Assembly: GCF_004681965.1 (NCBI RefSeq)
Contig: NZ_SMLL01000005.1
Span: 372,001-436,000 of the forward strand
Direction of reading: 5' to 3'
Source of the DNA: Ramlibacter rhizophilus
GTDB taxonomy: Bacteria; Pseudomonadota; Gammaproteobacteria; Burkholderiales; Burkholderiaceae_C
Length of the DNA stretch: 64,000 nt
The stretch's first letter is position 1, and every line of letters begins with the position of its first letter. Shown one piece after another: positions 55,143 through 64,000 of this stretch. The notes beneath the pieces are model-generated. The model did not search any database. It was not told the DNA's origin and saw nothing but the letters and a program-made list of their open reading frames with translations. The position numbers were made by a program, and so were the translations under genes.

Positions 55143-57869
55143 GTGACCGAGCGGCCTTCCACGCCCGACTGGCACACGCTCGACGCGCCGCAAGTCGGTG
55201 AGCACCTGAAGTCGCCGCCGGGCGGTCTGAGCCATGAGCAAGCGCAGCGTCGTCTCGCGCAGCACGGCGCCAATGCCCTCCCCGAGCCGCCGCGACGCAG
55301 CGCGCTGCGTCGCTTCCTGGGCCAGTTCCACAACGTCCTGCTGTACCTGATCCTGGCCGCGGCCGGCATCACGGCCTTCCTGGGACACACGGTGGACACG
55401 GCCGTGCTGCTCGCCGCCGCCCTGGTCAACGCGCTCATCGGCTTCTTCCAGGAAGGCAAGGCCGAGGCCGCGCTGGAGGGCATCCGCCGGATGCTCTCGC
55501 CGCACGCGACGGTCGTGCGCGAAGGCCATCGGCAGGAGGTGCCCGCCGCATCGCTGGTGCCCGGCGACCGGGTGGTGATCGCCAGCGGCGACCGCGTGCC
55601 GGCCGACCTGCGGCTGGTGAACGCCCTGCAGCTGCGCGTGGACGAGTCGGCGCTGACCGGTGAATCCGTGCCCGTTGACAAGAGCACGGAGCCGGTGGCG
55701 ACCGATGCGCCCCTGGGCGACCGCGAGGGCATGGCCTATTCGGGCACGCTGGTGGTCCAGGGCCAAGGGGAAGGCGTGGTGGTCGCCACCGGCACGGCCA
55801 CCGAGTTGGGCGGCATCAACCGCCTGCTGACGCAGGTGGAGCGGGCACGCACGCCGATGCTGCAGCAGATCGACCGCTTCGGCCGCTTGCTTGCGGCGGC
55901 CATCCTCGGCGTGTCCGCGCTCACCTTCCTCCTGGGTACGCTGTGGCGCGGACAACCCGCCGCCGAGATGTTCATGATGGTCGTGGCGCTGGCGGCGGCC
56001 GCCATTCCGGAAAGCCTGCCCGCCATCCTCACCGTGACGCTGGCCCTGGGCGTGCAGCGCATGGCGCGCCACCGGGCGATCCTGCGCCACCTGCCGGCGG
56101 TCGAAACCCTGGGGTCCGTGACCGTGATCTGCTCGGACAAGACCGGCACCCTCACCCGCAACGAGATGACGGTGCAGCGCGTGGCCTGGGCCGGCGGCGC
56201 GGCGCGGGTCGAGGGCGTGGGCTACGAGCCGCAGGGGACCTTCTGCATCGGCGACCACGCGGTGGACCCCGGCGCGCATCCGGCGCTGCGGCTGTGCGTG
56301 GAAGTCGGCGTGCTGTGCAACGATGCGCGCATGCGCGCGGGCGACGGCGGCCGCCGCGTCGAGGGCGATCCGACCGATGGCGCCTTGCTGGTGCTCGGCG
56401 AGAAGGCGAACTGGTCCCGCGAGCAGGGCAAGCAGGATTGGCCGCGCGAGAAGGTCATCCCCTTCGAGTCGGAGCGCCGCTTCATGGCCACGCAGCACCG
56501 CGCCGCTGGCGGCGAGGCGAGGATCTGCGTCAAGGGGGCCCCGGAGCGCGTGCTGGACCTGTGCCGCGCGCAATGGACGGACGCGGGCGAAGCCCCACTG
56601 GACGTGGACGGCTGGCGCCGCATCGCCACCGACATGGCGAGCCAGGGCCTGCGCGTGCTGGCGCTGGCGCTGCGAAGCGGCGAGCTGCCCGGCGGTCGCT
56701 TCGACGGCGACGCGCTGGAAGGCGAGCTGCTGATGCTCGGGCTGGTGGGCCTCATCGACCCGCCGCGCGCCGAGGCGCGGGCGGCCGTGGCCGAGTGCCG
56801 CAGCGCCGGCATGCAGGTCAAGATGATCACCGGCGACCACGCCGAGACGGCACGCGCCATCGGTGCGCAGCTCGGCATCGGCAGCGGCAAGCCCGCGCTC
56901 ACCGGCGCCGAGCTGTCGCTCATGGACGACGCGGAGCTGCGGCGCGTGGTGCAGGACGTGGACGTGTTCGCCCGCACCAGCCCCGAACACAAGCTGCGCC
57001 TGGTGCGGGCGCTGCAGGCCGGCGGCGAGGTGGTGGCCATGACGGGCGACGGCGTCAACGACGCGCCGGCGCTCAAGCAGGCCGACATCGGCACGGCCAT
57101 GGGCCACAAGGGCACCGAAGCCGCCAAGGAGGCCGCCGCCATGGTGCTGGCCGACGACAACTTCGCCACCATCGTGCTGGCGGTGCGCGAAGGCCGCGCG
57201 GTCTACGACAACATCCGCAAGTTCATCCTCTTCATCCTGCCGACCAACGGCGGCGAGGCGCTGATCGTCATCTCCGCCATCCTGTTCGAGCTCACGCTGC
57301 CGCTCACCGCGGCCCAGGTGCTGTGGATCAACATGGTGACTTCCGCGGCGCTGGGCCTGGCCCTGGCCTTCGAGCCGCCCGAGCCCGGCATCATGGCGCG
57401 TCGGCCGCGCCCGCCTGGCGAATCGCTGCTGACGGGCCTGTTCGCCTGGCGCGTCGTGATGGTGTCGGTGCTGATGATGGTGGCCGCCCTCGGCCTGTTC
57501 CTGTGGGAGCTGGAGCGCGGCACGGGCGTGGAGACGGCACGCACGATGGCCGTGAACACCATCGTGGCTGCCGAGATGTTCTACCTCCTGAACAGCCGCT
57601 ACGTCCTGGCGCCGGTGCTCACGCGCGAGGGACTGACCGGCAATCCGTATGTGCTGCTGTCGATCGCGGCCTGCGTGCCCTTGCAGCTCCTGTTCACGTA
57701 CACGCCGCAGATGAACGAGTGGTTCGGAACGGCGCCGCTCTCGGTGGGCGAGTGGCTGCGGGTGGTGGGCGCAGGACTCTTCGTGTTCCTGGCCGCGGAG
57801 GGCGAGAAGGCCCTGGTGCGGCGCCTGCGCGGGCCGCTCGCGGCGCGCCTGCGCGAGCGCGCCGCCTGA
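55143..57869 (+). CDS. P-type cation-transporting ATPase (P2-type, Ca2+/Mg2+-like)
   Basis: A 908-residue membrane pump. The actuator motif is ALTGESVPVDKST, the phosphorylated Asp332 is in CSDKTGTLTRNEM, and TGDGVNDAPALKQADIG is the hinge. Transmembrane segment M4 carries IPESLPAILTVTLALG, the calcium/heavy-cation type ion-site variant of the PEGLP motif, and a C-terminal block of about six helices follows. The start is GTG at 55143 with AGGAG five to six nt upstream; a longer ATG reading lacks support. The ion is not fixed by sequence: calcium, or possibly magnesium or sodium. It converges on dnaB with a 6-nt gap. Confidence 0.93.
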   Translation: MTERPSTPDWHTLDAPQVGEHLKSPPGGLSHEQAQRRLAQHGANALPEPPRRSALRRFLGQFHNVLLYLILAAAGITAFLGHTVDTAVLLAAALVNALIGFFQEGKAEAALEGIRRMLSPHATVVREGHRQEVPAASLVPGDRVVIASGDRVPADLRLVNALQLRVDESALTGESVPVDKSTEPVATDAPLGDREGMAYSGTLVVQGQGEGVVVATGTATELGGINRLLTQVERARTPMLQQIDRFGRLLAAAILGVSALTFLLGTLWRGQPAAEMFMMVVALAAAAIPESLPAILTVTLALGVQRMARHRAILRHLPAVETLGSVTVICSDKTGTLTRNEMTVQRVAWAGGAARVEGVGYEPQGTFCIGDHAVDPGAHPALRLCVEVGVLCNDARMRAGDGGRRVEGDPTDGALLVLGEKANWSREQGKQDWPREKVIPFESERRFMATQHRAAGGEARICVKGAPERVLDLCRAQWTDAGEAPLDVDGWRRIATDMASQGLRVLALALRSGELPGGRFDGDALEGELLMLGLVGLIDPPRAEARAAVAECRSAGMQVKMITGDHAETARAIGAQLGIGSGKPALTGAELSLMDDAELRRVVQDVDVFARTSPEHKLRLVRALQAGGEVVAMTGDGVNDAPALKQADIGTAMGHKGTEAAKEAAAMVLADDNFATIVLAVREGRAVYDNIRKFILFILPTNGGEALIVISAILFELTLPLTAAQVLWINMVTSAALGLALAFEPPEPGIMARRPRPPGESLLTGLFAWRVVMVSVLMMVAALGLFLWELERGTGVETARTMAVNTIVAAEMFYLLNSRYVLAPVLTREGLTGNPYVLLSIAACVPLQLLFTYTPQMNEWFGTAPLSVGEWLRVVGAGLFVFLAAEGEKALVRRLRGPLAARLRERAA

Positions 57870-57875
57870 GGCGGA

Positions 57876-59282
57876 TCAGAAGTCGTCGCTGCCCGAGGCG
57901 AGCGACTCGAACTTCGTGAGCTGGCGCAGGAAGGCCAGCTTCACCGTGCCGGTGGGGCCGTTTCGCTGCTTGCTGATGATGACTTCGGCGACGCCCGGCT
58001 CCTTGGAGTCCTTGTTGTAGTAGTCGTCGCGGTAGATGAACATGATGACGTCGGCATCCTGCTCGATGGCGCCGGACTCGCGCAGGTCGCTCATCATGGG
58101 CCGCTTGTCGGTGCGCGACTCCACGCCGCGGGACAGCTGCGACAGCGCGATCACGGGGCAGCCCAGCTCCTTGGCCAGCATCTTGAGGCCGCGCGAGATT
58201 TCACCGACGGCGGTGGCGCGGTTCTCGTCGCTCATGCCGGTGGACACGCTCATGAGCTGCAGGTAGTCGATGACGATCAGCCCCAGCTTGCCGCCGCACT
58301 GGCGCGCCAGGCGCCGGGCGTTGGCGCGCAGTTCGCTGACGGTGAGGCCGGGCGTCTCGTCGATGTGCAGCGACACGTTGCGCAGCTTCTCGATGGCCTC
58401 GGTCAGGCGCGGCCACTCCTCGTCGTTCAGCTTGCCCGTGCGCAGATGCCCCTGGTCGATGCGTCCGATGGAACCCACGATACGGATGGCCAGCTGCGCG
58501 GCGCCCATTTCCATGGAGAACACCGCCACCGGCAGCTCCTCGTTCATGGCCACGTGCTCGGCGATGTTGATCGCGAAGGAGGTCTTTCCCATGGACGGCC
58601 GCGCGGCCAGGATGATCAGGTCGCCGGCCTGCAGGCCCGAGGTCATGCGGTCCAGGTCGTAGAAGCCGGAGGGCACGCCCGTGATGTCGCTGGGGTTGTC
58701 GGCCATCTCCTGGACCCGGTCCAGCAGGTCCACCACCAGCGCCCCCATGTCGTGGAAGCCCTGCTTGTTGCGCGAGCCCTCCTCGCCGATGTGGAAGATC
58801 TTCTGCTCGGCCTCGTCCAGGATCTTGTCCACGGCCTTGCCCTGCGGGTTGAAGGCCGCGGTGGCGATCTCGTCCGAGGCGGTGACCAGCTTGCGCAGGA
58901 TGGCGCGCTCGCGAACGATCTCGGCGTAGCGCCGGATGTTGGCGGCGCTCGGCACGTACTGCGCAAGCGAATTGAGGTAGGCCAGGCCGCCGACCTCCTC
59001 GGCCTTGCCCAGGCTCTGGAGGTGCTCGAACACCGTGATCACGTCGGCCGGCTTGGTGGCGTTCACCAGGTCGGCCACGGCCTTGAAGATCAGGCGGTGC
59101 TCGTAGCGGTAGAAATCGTTGTCGGACAGCAGGTCGCCCATGCGGTCCCAGGCGCCGTTATCGAGCAACAGTCCACCCAGGACGCTGGATTCGGCTTCGA
59201 TGGAGTGCGGCGGCACCCTCAGTTTCGCGACTTCGCGGTCGCGCGGGAAGTCGTCTTCGACGCTTGTCAGTACTGCAGACAT
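57876..59282 (-). CDS. dnaB: replicative DNA helicase
   Basis: A 468-residue hexameric helicase that unwinds DNA at the replication fork. The N-terminal domain begins VPPHSIEAESSVLGGLLLDN; the RecA-like motor has Walker A ARPSMGKTSFAINIAEHVA (Lys233), Walker B LGLIVIDYLQLMS, and the arginine-finger region SDLRESGAIEQDADVIMFIY. There is no intein. The ATG at 59282 is chosen over an upstream TTG. It follows the ribosomal operon on the same strand but with two plus-strand genes in between, a variation on the usual rplI-dnaB adjacency. Confidence 0.98.
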   Translation of the reverse strand: MSAVLTSVEDDFPRDREVAKLRVPPHSIEAESSVLGGLLLDNGAWDRMGDLLSDNDFYRYEHRLIFKAVADLVNATKPADVITVFEHLQSLGKAEEVGGLAYLNSLAQYVPSAANIRRYAEIVRERAILRKLVTASDEIATAAFNPQGKAVDKILDEAEQKIFHIGEEGSRNKQGFHDMGALVVDLLDRVQEMADNPSDITGVPSGFYDLDRMTSGLQAGDLIILAARPSMGKTSFAINIAEHVAMNEELPVAVFSMEMGAAQLAIRIVGSIGRIDQGHLRTGKLNDEEWPRLTEAIEKLRNVSLHIDETPGLTVSELRANARRLARQCGGKLGLIVIDYLQLMSVSTGMSDENRATAVGEISRGLKMLAKELGCPVIALSQLSRGVESRTDKRPMMSDLRESGAIEQDADVIMFIYRDDYYNKDSKEPGVAEVIISKQRNGPTGTVKLAFLRQLTKFESLASGSDDF

Positions 59283-59474
59283 GGAGGTTCTTTCGGGCGC
59301 CAATGGTAGAGGGGATGAGCCCGCCGGTCACTGGACAAGCCTGTGGAAAACAGGTGGTCAATCGGGGCACAACCGCCCGGAAGCTGTGGGCAGCTCCTGC
59401 GCTGGCCCGAAGCCGTGACATTCGTGGCAGACTGCCCGGCGGCCGCCGGCGGCACCGGCGAGGAGAGACCCGTG

Positions 59475-59954
59475 ATGCATCCGAAGAACACCCTGTGCCT
59501 TTGGTACGACGGCGGCGCCCTGGAAGCGGCGCAGTTCTATGCCCGCACCTTTGCGGACAGCGAGGTCCGCGCCGTGCACCGCGCGCCGGCCGACTATCCC
59601 GCCGGCAAGGAAGGCGACGTCCTCACCGTCGAATTCACCGTCCTGGGCATTCCCTGCCTGGGCCTGAACGGCGGTCCGGCTTTTCCGCAGACCGAGGCCT
59701 TCTCCTTCCAGGTCGCCACCGACGACCAGGACGAGACCGACCGCCTGTGGAACGCCATCGTGGGCAACGGCGGCCAGGAAAGCGCCTGCGGCTGGTGCAA
59801 GGACCGGTGGGGCGTGTCCTGGCAGATCACGCCGCGCGTCCTCACCCAGGCCATTGCCGACCCGGACCGCGCGGCCGCGCGGCGGGCCTTCGAGGCCATG
59901 ATGCAGATGACGAAGATCGACGTCGCGGCGATCGAGGCAGCGTGGCGCGGGTGA
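59475..59954 (+). CDS. VOC/PhnB-like protein
   Basis: A 159-residue protein of the vicinal-oxygen-chelate superfamily, PhnB-like branch. The opening KNTLCLWYDGGALEAAQFYA, the strands DVLTVEFTVLGIPCLGLNGG and EAFSFQVATDDQDETDRLWN, and the C-terminal GWCKDRWGVSWQITPRVLTQ are diagnostic. Members resemble glyoxalases and fosfomycin-resistance proteins but most have no assigned reaction. The start could be GTG 59472 or ATG 59475; GGAGAG is upstream. The serine hydrolase begins 4 nt after its stop. Confidence 0.9.
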   Translation: MHPKNTLCLWYDGGALEAAQFYARTFADSEVRAVHRAPADYPAGKEGDVLTVEFTVLGIPCLGLNGGPAFPQTEAFSFQVATDDQDETDRLWNAIVGNGGQESACGWCKDRWGVSWQITPRVLTQAIADPDRAAARRAFEAMMQMTKIDVAAIEAAWRG

Positions 59955-59958
59955 TCGC

Positions 59959-60984
59959 GTGACACCTCCTCCTTCCTTCGTGCGGCGCGCCCTCGTCATC
60001 GCAGCCACCGGCGCGGCCGGCCTGGGGTGGCGCGCGAGCGCCTTCGCGCAGATACGCCCTCCCCTGGCCGCTGATCGCGCCGCGGACGAAGGCGCCTTCG
60101 CCGACGTGCTGGCGGAATTGGGCTCGCGCTGGTCCGACGTGGAGAGCATGTACGTGGCCGTGCAGGGGCGCAGCGTCTTCGAGTTCTACCGCGACGCCGA
60201 ACCCGAGCGGCTGCGCAACGTGCAATCGGTCGAAAAAAGTGCGCTGTCCGCGCTGGTGGGCGTCGCACTGCGGCAAGGCCTGGTCGCCAGCCTCGACCAG
60301 CCGGTGCTCGCGCTGGTGCCCGAGTGGGCCGGCGTGAACGAGGATCCCCGCGTGCAGGCGATCACCGTGCGCCACCTGCTCACCATGACGCCGGGCTTCG
60401 ACCTGGGATCGGCCACCGCCATCAGCGGGAAGATGCCGCCGCAGCGCGGGTGGGCTCGTGCGCTCGCCGCCGCCCCGGGTGAACGCTTCGCCTATGACAA
60501 CGCGGTGGTGGGAATGCTCGTCGGCCTGCTCGAGCGGGTCTCGGGAATGGCTTTGCCGGAGTTCGCGCGCCGCGAGCTGGTGCAGCCCCTGGGCATGGCG
60601 GAGCCCCGCTACGGACAGCTGCACCTGCGCACCCGGGACATGGCGGCGCTCGGACAGCTGCTCCTCCAGCAGGGACGCTGGGGCGAGCGGCAGATCCTCG
60701 CGGCCGACTACGTCGCCGATGCCACGCGACCCCAGAACCGGGGCGGTCCGCCCGCAGCCATGCCGTACGGCTATCTCTGGTGGATCATCCCCGGCGAAGC
60801 GCCGCGGCGCACCTTCCTTGCCAGCGGCTACGCAGGCCAGATGATCTGGGTGCACCCACCGCTGGAACTGGTGGTGGCGGCGACCTCCACCATCTCGGCC
60901 GCGAGCCAGCAGCGCGGACACGCGCTGCAGATGCTCAGGGGCGGCGTGGTCGCGGCGGCGCAAAGCCGCTTCGTGCGTGGATGA
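59959..60984 (+). CDS. serine hydrolase (class C beta-lactamase/esterase family)
   Basis: A 341-residue exported hydrolase. A twin-arginine-like leader (FVRRALVIAATGAAG) ends at SAFAQ. The catalytic SxxK is Ser90-Lys93 (QSVEKSALSALVG) and the YxN motif is Tyr179-Asn181 (FAYDNAVVGM). Members include esterases, D-aminopeptidases and penicillin-binding-like enzymes; a true beta-lactamase activity is not implied. The start is GTG at 59959, 4 nt after the VOC gene, so the two are probably translated from one transcript. It converges on the ribosomal operon. Confidence 0.9.
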   Translation: MTPPPSFVRRALVIAATGAAGLGWRASAFAQIRPPLAADRAADEGAFADVLAELGSRWSDVESMYVAVQGRSVFEFYRDAEPERLRNVQSVEKSALSALVGVALRQGLVASLDQPVLALVPEWAGVNEDPRVQAITVRHLLTMTPGFDLGSATAISGKMPPQRGWARALAAAPGERFAYDNAVVGMLVGLLERVSGMALPEFARRELVQPLGMAEPRYGQLHLRTRDMAALGQLLLQQGRWGERQILAADYVADATRPQNRGGPPAAMPYGYLWWIIPGEAPRRTFLASGYAGQMIWVHPPLELVVAATSTISAASQQRGHALQMLRGGVVAAAQSRFVRG

Positions 60985-60998
60985 AAGCAGGCGCCCAG

Positions 60999-61023
60999 AA
61001 AAAAAGCCGCCCGAAGGCGGCTT
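60999..61023 (-). terminator. rho-independent terminator of rpsF-priB-rpsR-rplI
   Basis: Read on the minus strand: AAGCCGCC, loop TTCG, GGCGGC followed by seven Ts. The stable tetraloop and T run begin about 18 nt after the rplI stop codon. Confidence 0.9.
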
Positions 61024-61041
61024 GTGCAGCGTCAAGCGGCT

Positions 61042-61494
61042 TCAGGCCGTTTCGCCGTACACGGTGACGTTGATCTCCACCACCACGTCGGTGTGCAGGG
61101 CCACGCTCACGTTGCTGTCGCCCACATGCTTGATGGGACCATTGGGCATGCGAACCTGCGACTTGGCGACGGGATAACCCATCTTGCCGAGTTCCTCGGC
61201 GATGTCCTGGTTGGTCACCGAGCCGAACAGGCGGCCGTCGACGCCGGCCTTCTGGGTCAGCTTCACGGTGCTGCCGGACAGCTTCTCACCCTGGGACTGC
61301 GACTCCGCCAGCTTGGCGGCGGCAGCCTTCTCCAGCTCCACGCGGCGGGCTTCGAACTCCGCCTTGTTGGCTTCCGTGGCGCGACGGGCGCGGCCGGTGG
61401 GGATCAGGAAGTTGCGCGCGTAACCGTCCTTGACCTTGACGATCTCACCCAGGTTGCCCAGGTTGAGGACCTTGTCGAGAAGAATGACTTGCAT
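61042..61494 (-). CDS. rplI: 50S ribosomal protein L9
   Basis: A 150-residue ribosomal protein with the classical start [20 protein letters not shown] and the loop [20 protein letters not shown], then a long central helix and the globular C-terminal domain that binds 23S rRNA. It ends the rpsF-priB-rpsR-rplI operon, 13 nt after rpsR. The longer upstream frame is unsupported. Confidence 0.99.
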   Translation of the reverse strand: MQVILLDKVLNLGNLGEIVKVKDGYARNFLIPTGRARRATEANKAEFEARRVELEKAAAAKLAESQSQGEKLSGSTVKLTQKAGVDGRLFGSVTNQDIAEELGKMGYPVAKSQVRMPNGPIKHVGDSNVSVALHTDVVVEINVTVYGETA

Positions 61495-61507
61495 GGTCTG
61501 GCGCTCC

Positions 61508-61789
61508 TCAGATGCGGTGCTGGTCGGTGTAGGGCACCAGGGCCAGGAAGCGGGCACGCTTGATGGCGGTGTTGAGCTGGCGCTGGTAGATGGCGCGCGT
61601 GCCGGTCAGGCGGGCCGGGATGATCTTGCCGTTCTCGGCAACGAAATCACGCAGGGTGTCGACGTCCTTGTAGTCGATCTCTTCGACACCGGCGACCGTG
61701 AAGCGGCAGAAGCGCTTGCGCTTGAACAGCAGCGACTGGGTGTTGCGCTTCGGACGCTTGTCCTTGTTGAACTTCTTGAACGTGGCCAT
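61508..61789 (-). CDS. rpsR: 30S ribosomal protein S18
   Basis: A 93-residue ribosomal protein. The core [20 protein letters not shown] and [20 protein letters not shown] is the S18 signature; it binds S6 and 16S rRNA in the platform. The start [16 protein letters not shown] is preferred over an in-frame extension that runs back through priB. It begins 20 nt after the priB stop. Confidence 0.99.
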   Translation of the reverse strand: MATFKKFNKDKRPKRNTQSLLFKRKRFCRFTVAGVEEIDYKDVDTLRDFVAENGKIIPARLTGTRAIYQRQLNTAIKRARFLALVPYTDQHRI

Positions 61790-61809
61790 GTGGGACCTCT
61801 CTCGAAAAA

Positions 61810-62100
61810 CTAGTCTTGAATCTGGAACTGCTGGATGTGGAGCACGGGGTGCTTGCCGTTGCGCGGGTTGGCGAGAAAGCCGGCGAATCGCCACTGGCTT
61901 CCCACCGCCTGCCGGGCCAGGGTTTCGGCATCGGTGCCGAACGCCACGGCCTTGAGGGCCACCTTCACCTGCCGGGTGGTTCCGGCTTCCCGGACCTCGG
62001 ACTCATGTTCGAGCCTCAGGTCCAGGGCCGGGAGTCCGGCCGGTGTGTATCGCAGCACGAAGGCTTCGGCGATACGGGCACTCAGGACAAGCTGGTTCAC
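61810..62100 (-). CDS. priB: primosomal replication protein N
   Basis: A 96-residue single-stranded-DNA-binding protein that helps restart replication forks with PriA. It has the OB-fold segments [34 protein letters not shown] and [20 protein letters not shown]. The start is a GTG at 62100, 23 nt after the rpsF stop; no in-frame ATG is available. Its place between rpsF and rpsR is standard. Confidence 0.95.
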   Translation of the reverse strand: MNQLVLSARIAEAFVLRYTPAGLPALDLRLEHESEVREAGTTRQVKVALKAVAFGTDAETLARQAVGSQWRFAGFLANPRNGKHPVLHIQQFQIQD

Positions 62101-62123
62101 GCGTGCGGCGCAGCCCTCGCGGC

Positions 62124-62498
62124 TCAGGCCTGCTGCTGCTGGAACTCCGCCTGCTGCGCCTTGCGGGCTTCCTCGCGCTCCACGGTCTTCATCATGGAGG
62201 ACGGGCCCGTGTCGGCCTTCTTGCGCACGACGGTGAGGTGGCGCAGCACGGCGTCGTTGAAGCGGAAGGCGTGCTCCAGCTCGTTCATCACGGCCTGGTC
62301 GGCCTCGATGTTCACGCACAGGTAGTGCGCCTTGGCGAGCTTGTTGATCTGGTAGGCCAGCTGGCGGCGGCCCCAGTCTTCCACGCGGTGGATCTTGCCG
62401 CCGCCGGCGGTGATCATGCCCTTGTAGCGCTCCAGCATGGCCGGAACCTGTTCACTCTGATCCGGATGGATCAGCAAGACGATCTCGTAATGACGCAT
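62124..62498 (-). CDS. rpsF: 30S ribosomal protein S6
   Basis: A 124-residue ribosomal protein, partner of S18. The opening [20 protein letters not shown], the segment [20 protein letters not shown], and the variable Gln/Glu-rich tail ([10 protein letters not shown]) are typical. AAGGAG precedes the ATG. It is the first gene of the operon; its leader in other bacteria can bind the S6:S18 pair for autoregulation, and the leader here (62499-62608) has GC-rich stems, but the specific motif was not confirmed. Confidence 0.99.
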   Translation of the reverse strand: MRHYEIVLLIHPDQSEQVPAMLERYKGMITAGGGKIHRVEDWGRRQLAYQINKLAKAHYLCVNIEADQAVMNELEHAFRFNDAVLRHLTVVRKKADTGPSSMMKTVEREEARKAQQAEFQQQQA

Positions 62499-62610
62499 GT
62501 TTTCTCCTTGTGGATGAAGCCACCCACCTTCCGGACTGGCGCCCGGGCGTCGAGGACTTCCCGGGCATGCGGCCCCGAAATCCAGGTGGTGTGGCAAGGC
62601 AAAGCCGGCG

Positions 62611-62641
62611 ATTGTAGCAGTCCGGTCCGCACGTCCTTCAA
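62611..62641 (-). promoter_or_regulatory. predicted promoter of the rpsF operon
   Basis: On the minus strand TTGAAG (62641-62636), 19 nt, TACAAT (62616-62611). This is about 110 nt upstream of the rpsF ATG. The spacer is longer than optimal; the leader between promoter and gene holds two CCCGGG-based stems. Confidence 0.5.
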
Positions 62642-62729
62642 GCCGCCGGGAAAGCCGCGCACCGAGGCCGCGGTACCGACCTACGCCGGTGCAGGGCTTT
62701 GTAGCTTGGAGCCGCAGCGGCCGGGGCGC

Positions 62730-63155
62730 ATGATGACCGGCATCATGAAGATCCTGCCCGAAAAAGCGCTTGACACCCGCCTGGCCGAAGGGGTCGCGCG
62801 GCACGGTTTCCGCAAGTGGTATGAGCGCCAGCTGCTGTCCAGCCATGGGCACATGCTGCTGGCGCTCCTGAGCTTTTTCGCCATGCTGGCCAGCGTGGAA
62901 GCCTTCGCCGGCGGCAGCGGCGGCGAGCGCCTGCTCGACGCCCTGATGGGCCTGGCCTGCGGCGCCATCGCACTGTGGGCCCTGCGCCGTTACCTCTACC
63001 TGCTGATGCGGGCCGAGGCGCTGGCGCACCAGGCCAACTGCGCGGAGTGCGGCGAGTACGGCCGCTTCCAGGTGACCGGGGAAGATCGCCGCGCCCGCAT
63101 GACCCAGGTGCGCTGCCGCCGCTGCGACCATCCCTGGGTCATCGCCGACGACTGA
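62730..63155 (+). CDS. membrane protein with C-terminal zinc-ribbon-like motif
   Basis: A protein of 141 residues from ATG 62730 (62733 or 62745, [10 protein letters not shown], are alternatives). Residues about 44-65 and 72-98 are membrane helices ([40 protein letters not shown]). The C-terminal tail has two CxxC knuckles, [11 protein letters not shown] and [10 protein letters not shown], 22 residues apart: a probable cytoplasmic zinc ribbon. No family name was recognised; function unknown. It is divergent from rpsF and is followed by the third repeat cluster. Confidence 0.8.
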   Translation: MMTGIMKILPEKALDTRLAEGVARHGFRKWYERQLLSSHGHMLLALLSFFAMLASVEAFAGGSGGERLLDALMGLACGAIALWALRRYLYLLMRAEALAHQANCAECGEYGRFQVTGEDRRARMTQVRCRRCDHPWVIADD

Positions 63156-63174
63156 CCGGGTAAGCGGCCCCCAA

Positions 63175-63432
63175 CCGTTCGGGCTGAGCCTGTCGAAGCC
63201 CCTGCGCCAGACGACCACGCGAGCCCTTCGACAGGCTCTCAACAAGCAGCGAATCCACGGACTCCGTCGGGTCGCACCGTTCGGGCTGAGCTTGTCGAAG
63301 CCCATCGCGCGAGACTCACCACGCGAGCCCTTCGACAGGCTCAGGGCGAACGGATGTGATCGGGGATGTCTGTCACCGCGGCTGCGGCCGCGGTGAATAA
63401 ACGCTCAGGGCGAACGGATGTGTTTGGTCGGG
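63175..63432. repeat. dispersed hairpin repeat cluster, copy C
   Basis: Three units fill most of the 300-nt gap between the membrane-protein gene and ppsA. C1 (63175-63238) is nearly the reverse complement of copy A, including GCCAGACGACCACGCGAG. C2 (63277-63353) has both arms. C3 (about 63374-63432) has the CCGCGGTGAATAAA element joined to CTCAGGGCGAACGGATGTGT, the mirror of the minor unit in copy A. No gene is seen in 63156-63455. Confidence 0.9.
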
Positions 63433-63455
63433 CGACCCCTGTCACCCTGTAGAGG

Positions 63456-64000
63456 TCAGCCCGCGAGCTTCTGCCAGGTCTCGATCACGCTGTCCGGGTT
63501 CAACGAGATGGACGAGATGCCCTGCTGCGCGAGCCACTGGGCGAAGTCGGCATGGTCGCTGGGCCCCTGGCCGCAGATCCCCACGTACTTGCCTTGCTTG
63601 AGGCAGGCCTCGATGGCCCGCTGCAGCAGGGCCTTGACGGCCGGGTCGCGCTCGTCGAAATCGACGGCCAGCAGCTCCAGTCCGGAATCGCGGTCCAGCC
63701 CCAGCGTGAGCTGGGTGAGGTCGTTGGAGCCGATGGAGAAGCCGTCGAAGTATTGCAGGAACTCGTCGGCCAGGATCGCGTTGCTCGGCACCTCGCACAT
63801 CATGATGAGCTTCAGGTCCTCCTTGCCGCGTTCCAGGCCGAACTTGCCCAGGAGCGTCGTGACCCGCTCGGCCTGCCCCAGCGTGCGAACGAAGGGCACC
63901 ATCACCTGCACATTGGTCAGGCCCATTTCGCTGCGCACGCGGCGCAGGGCCTCGCACTCCATGGCGAAGGCCTCGCCGAACTCCGCGCTGAGGTAGCGCG
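63456..64000 (-). CDS. ppsA: phosphoenolpyruvate synthase, C-terminal part (runs off the window)
   Basis: The visible 181 residues are the PEP/pyruvate-binding TIM barrel of PpsA, which makes phosphoenolpyruvate from pyruvate and ATP. Landmarks are [55 protein letters not shown] and [14 protein letters not shown], which contains the catalytic-site Cys. The reading frame is open at 64000 ([11 protein letters not shown] precedes the internal Met), so the gene is truncated by the window, not broken. The stop is at 63456, just after the repeat cluster. Confidence 0.95.
   Translation of the reverse strand, partial: RYLSAEFGEAFAMECEALRRVRSEMGLTNVQVMVPFVRTLGQAERVTTLLGKFGLERGKEDLKLIMMCEVPSNAILADEFLQYFDGFSIGSNDLTQLTLGLDRDSGLELLAVDFDERDPAVKALLQRAIEACLKQGKYVGICGQGPSDHADFAQWLAQQGISSISLNPDSVIETWQKLAG

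Noticed and set aside
59959-60984. Antibiotic-resistance beta-lactamase
   Set aside because: SxxK and YxN motifs fit the broad serine-hydrolase family, which is mostly esterases and peptidases; nothing in the sequence or neighbours points to resistance.

Overview
The window reads as a chromosome segment of a high-GC betaproteobacterium of the order Burkholderiales, most likely Comamonadaceae. The evidence is the order rpsF-priB-rpsR-rplI followed by dnaB on the same strand, the alaA-hom-thrC-mobB-moeA-moaD-moaE arrangement, a tripartite-tricarboxylate (Bug-type) receptor, a glycine-riboswitch gcvTHP operon, and dispersed hairpin repeats with the core GGCTGAGCCTGTCGAAG. The pairing of a kaiC operon with a trehalose synthase recalls desert-adapted members such as Ramlibacter, but the genus is inference. 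No phage, transposase, CRISPR array, tRNA or rRNA was seen.

Layout. 1-6.3 kb: a PAS-LuxR regulator, a membrane-anchored trehalose-6-phosphate synthase, a repeat cluster, a CxxC peroxidase-like protein, a PQQ-type sugar dehydrogenase lipoprotein, and a thioesterase/SDR pair. 6.4-12.8 kb: ETF-ubiquinone oxidoreductase, then a tandem glycine riboswitch and gcvT-gcvH-gcvP. 12.9-16.6 kb: a KaiC signalling cassette (degenerate receiver, KaiC, GAF histidine kinase, in tight overlap) facing a canonical stand-alone receiver. 16.7-22 kb: a DsbA-like protein, a small secreted protein, a very large secreted repeat protein with Ala-Pro linkers, and an SDR. 22.2-27.3 kb: four leftward genes (ATP-grasp, alpha-E, hybrid kinase, TerB-like). 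27.4-41.4 kb: comEC, a multi-PAS kinase, a phospholipase D/cardiolipin synthase, tamA-tamB, a DsbG-like lipoprotein and a small membrane protein. 41.5-45.5 kb: clpB with a heat-shock-like promoter, a repeat cluster and a Bug receptor. 45.5-52 kb: a seven-gene leftward run joining amino-acid synthesis (alaA, hom, thrC) to molybdenum-cofactor synthesis (mobB, moeA, moaD, moaE). 52-59.3 kb: a Mth938-like protein, a peroxiredoxin, a possible small RNA, PIN-PhoH, a P-type cation ATPase and dnaB. 59.5-64 kb: a VOC protein, a serine hydrolase, the rpsF-priB-rpsR-rplI operon, a zinc-ribbon membrane protein, more repeats, and the 3' part of ppsA.

Most of the window is core metabolism and envelope assembly. 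The less ordinary parts are: the KaiC cassette, which has no kaiA or kaiB here and carries a degenerate receiver; the glycine-riboswitch leader, which has an inter-aptamer hairpin and a possible start-codon-sequestering alternative helix; the repeat-rich secreted protein; a 136-residue internal tandem duplication in TamB; a 121-bp imperfect palindrome that overlaps the 3' ends of two convergent genes; and a promoter-terminator pair that may define a small RNA ahead of the PhoH gene.

Coordinates and start codons were assigned by reading. Several genes appear to use GTG or TTG starts (6268, 20786, 35885, 55143, 59959, 62100). Functional calls rest on motif recognition, not on database searches.
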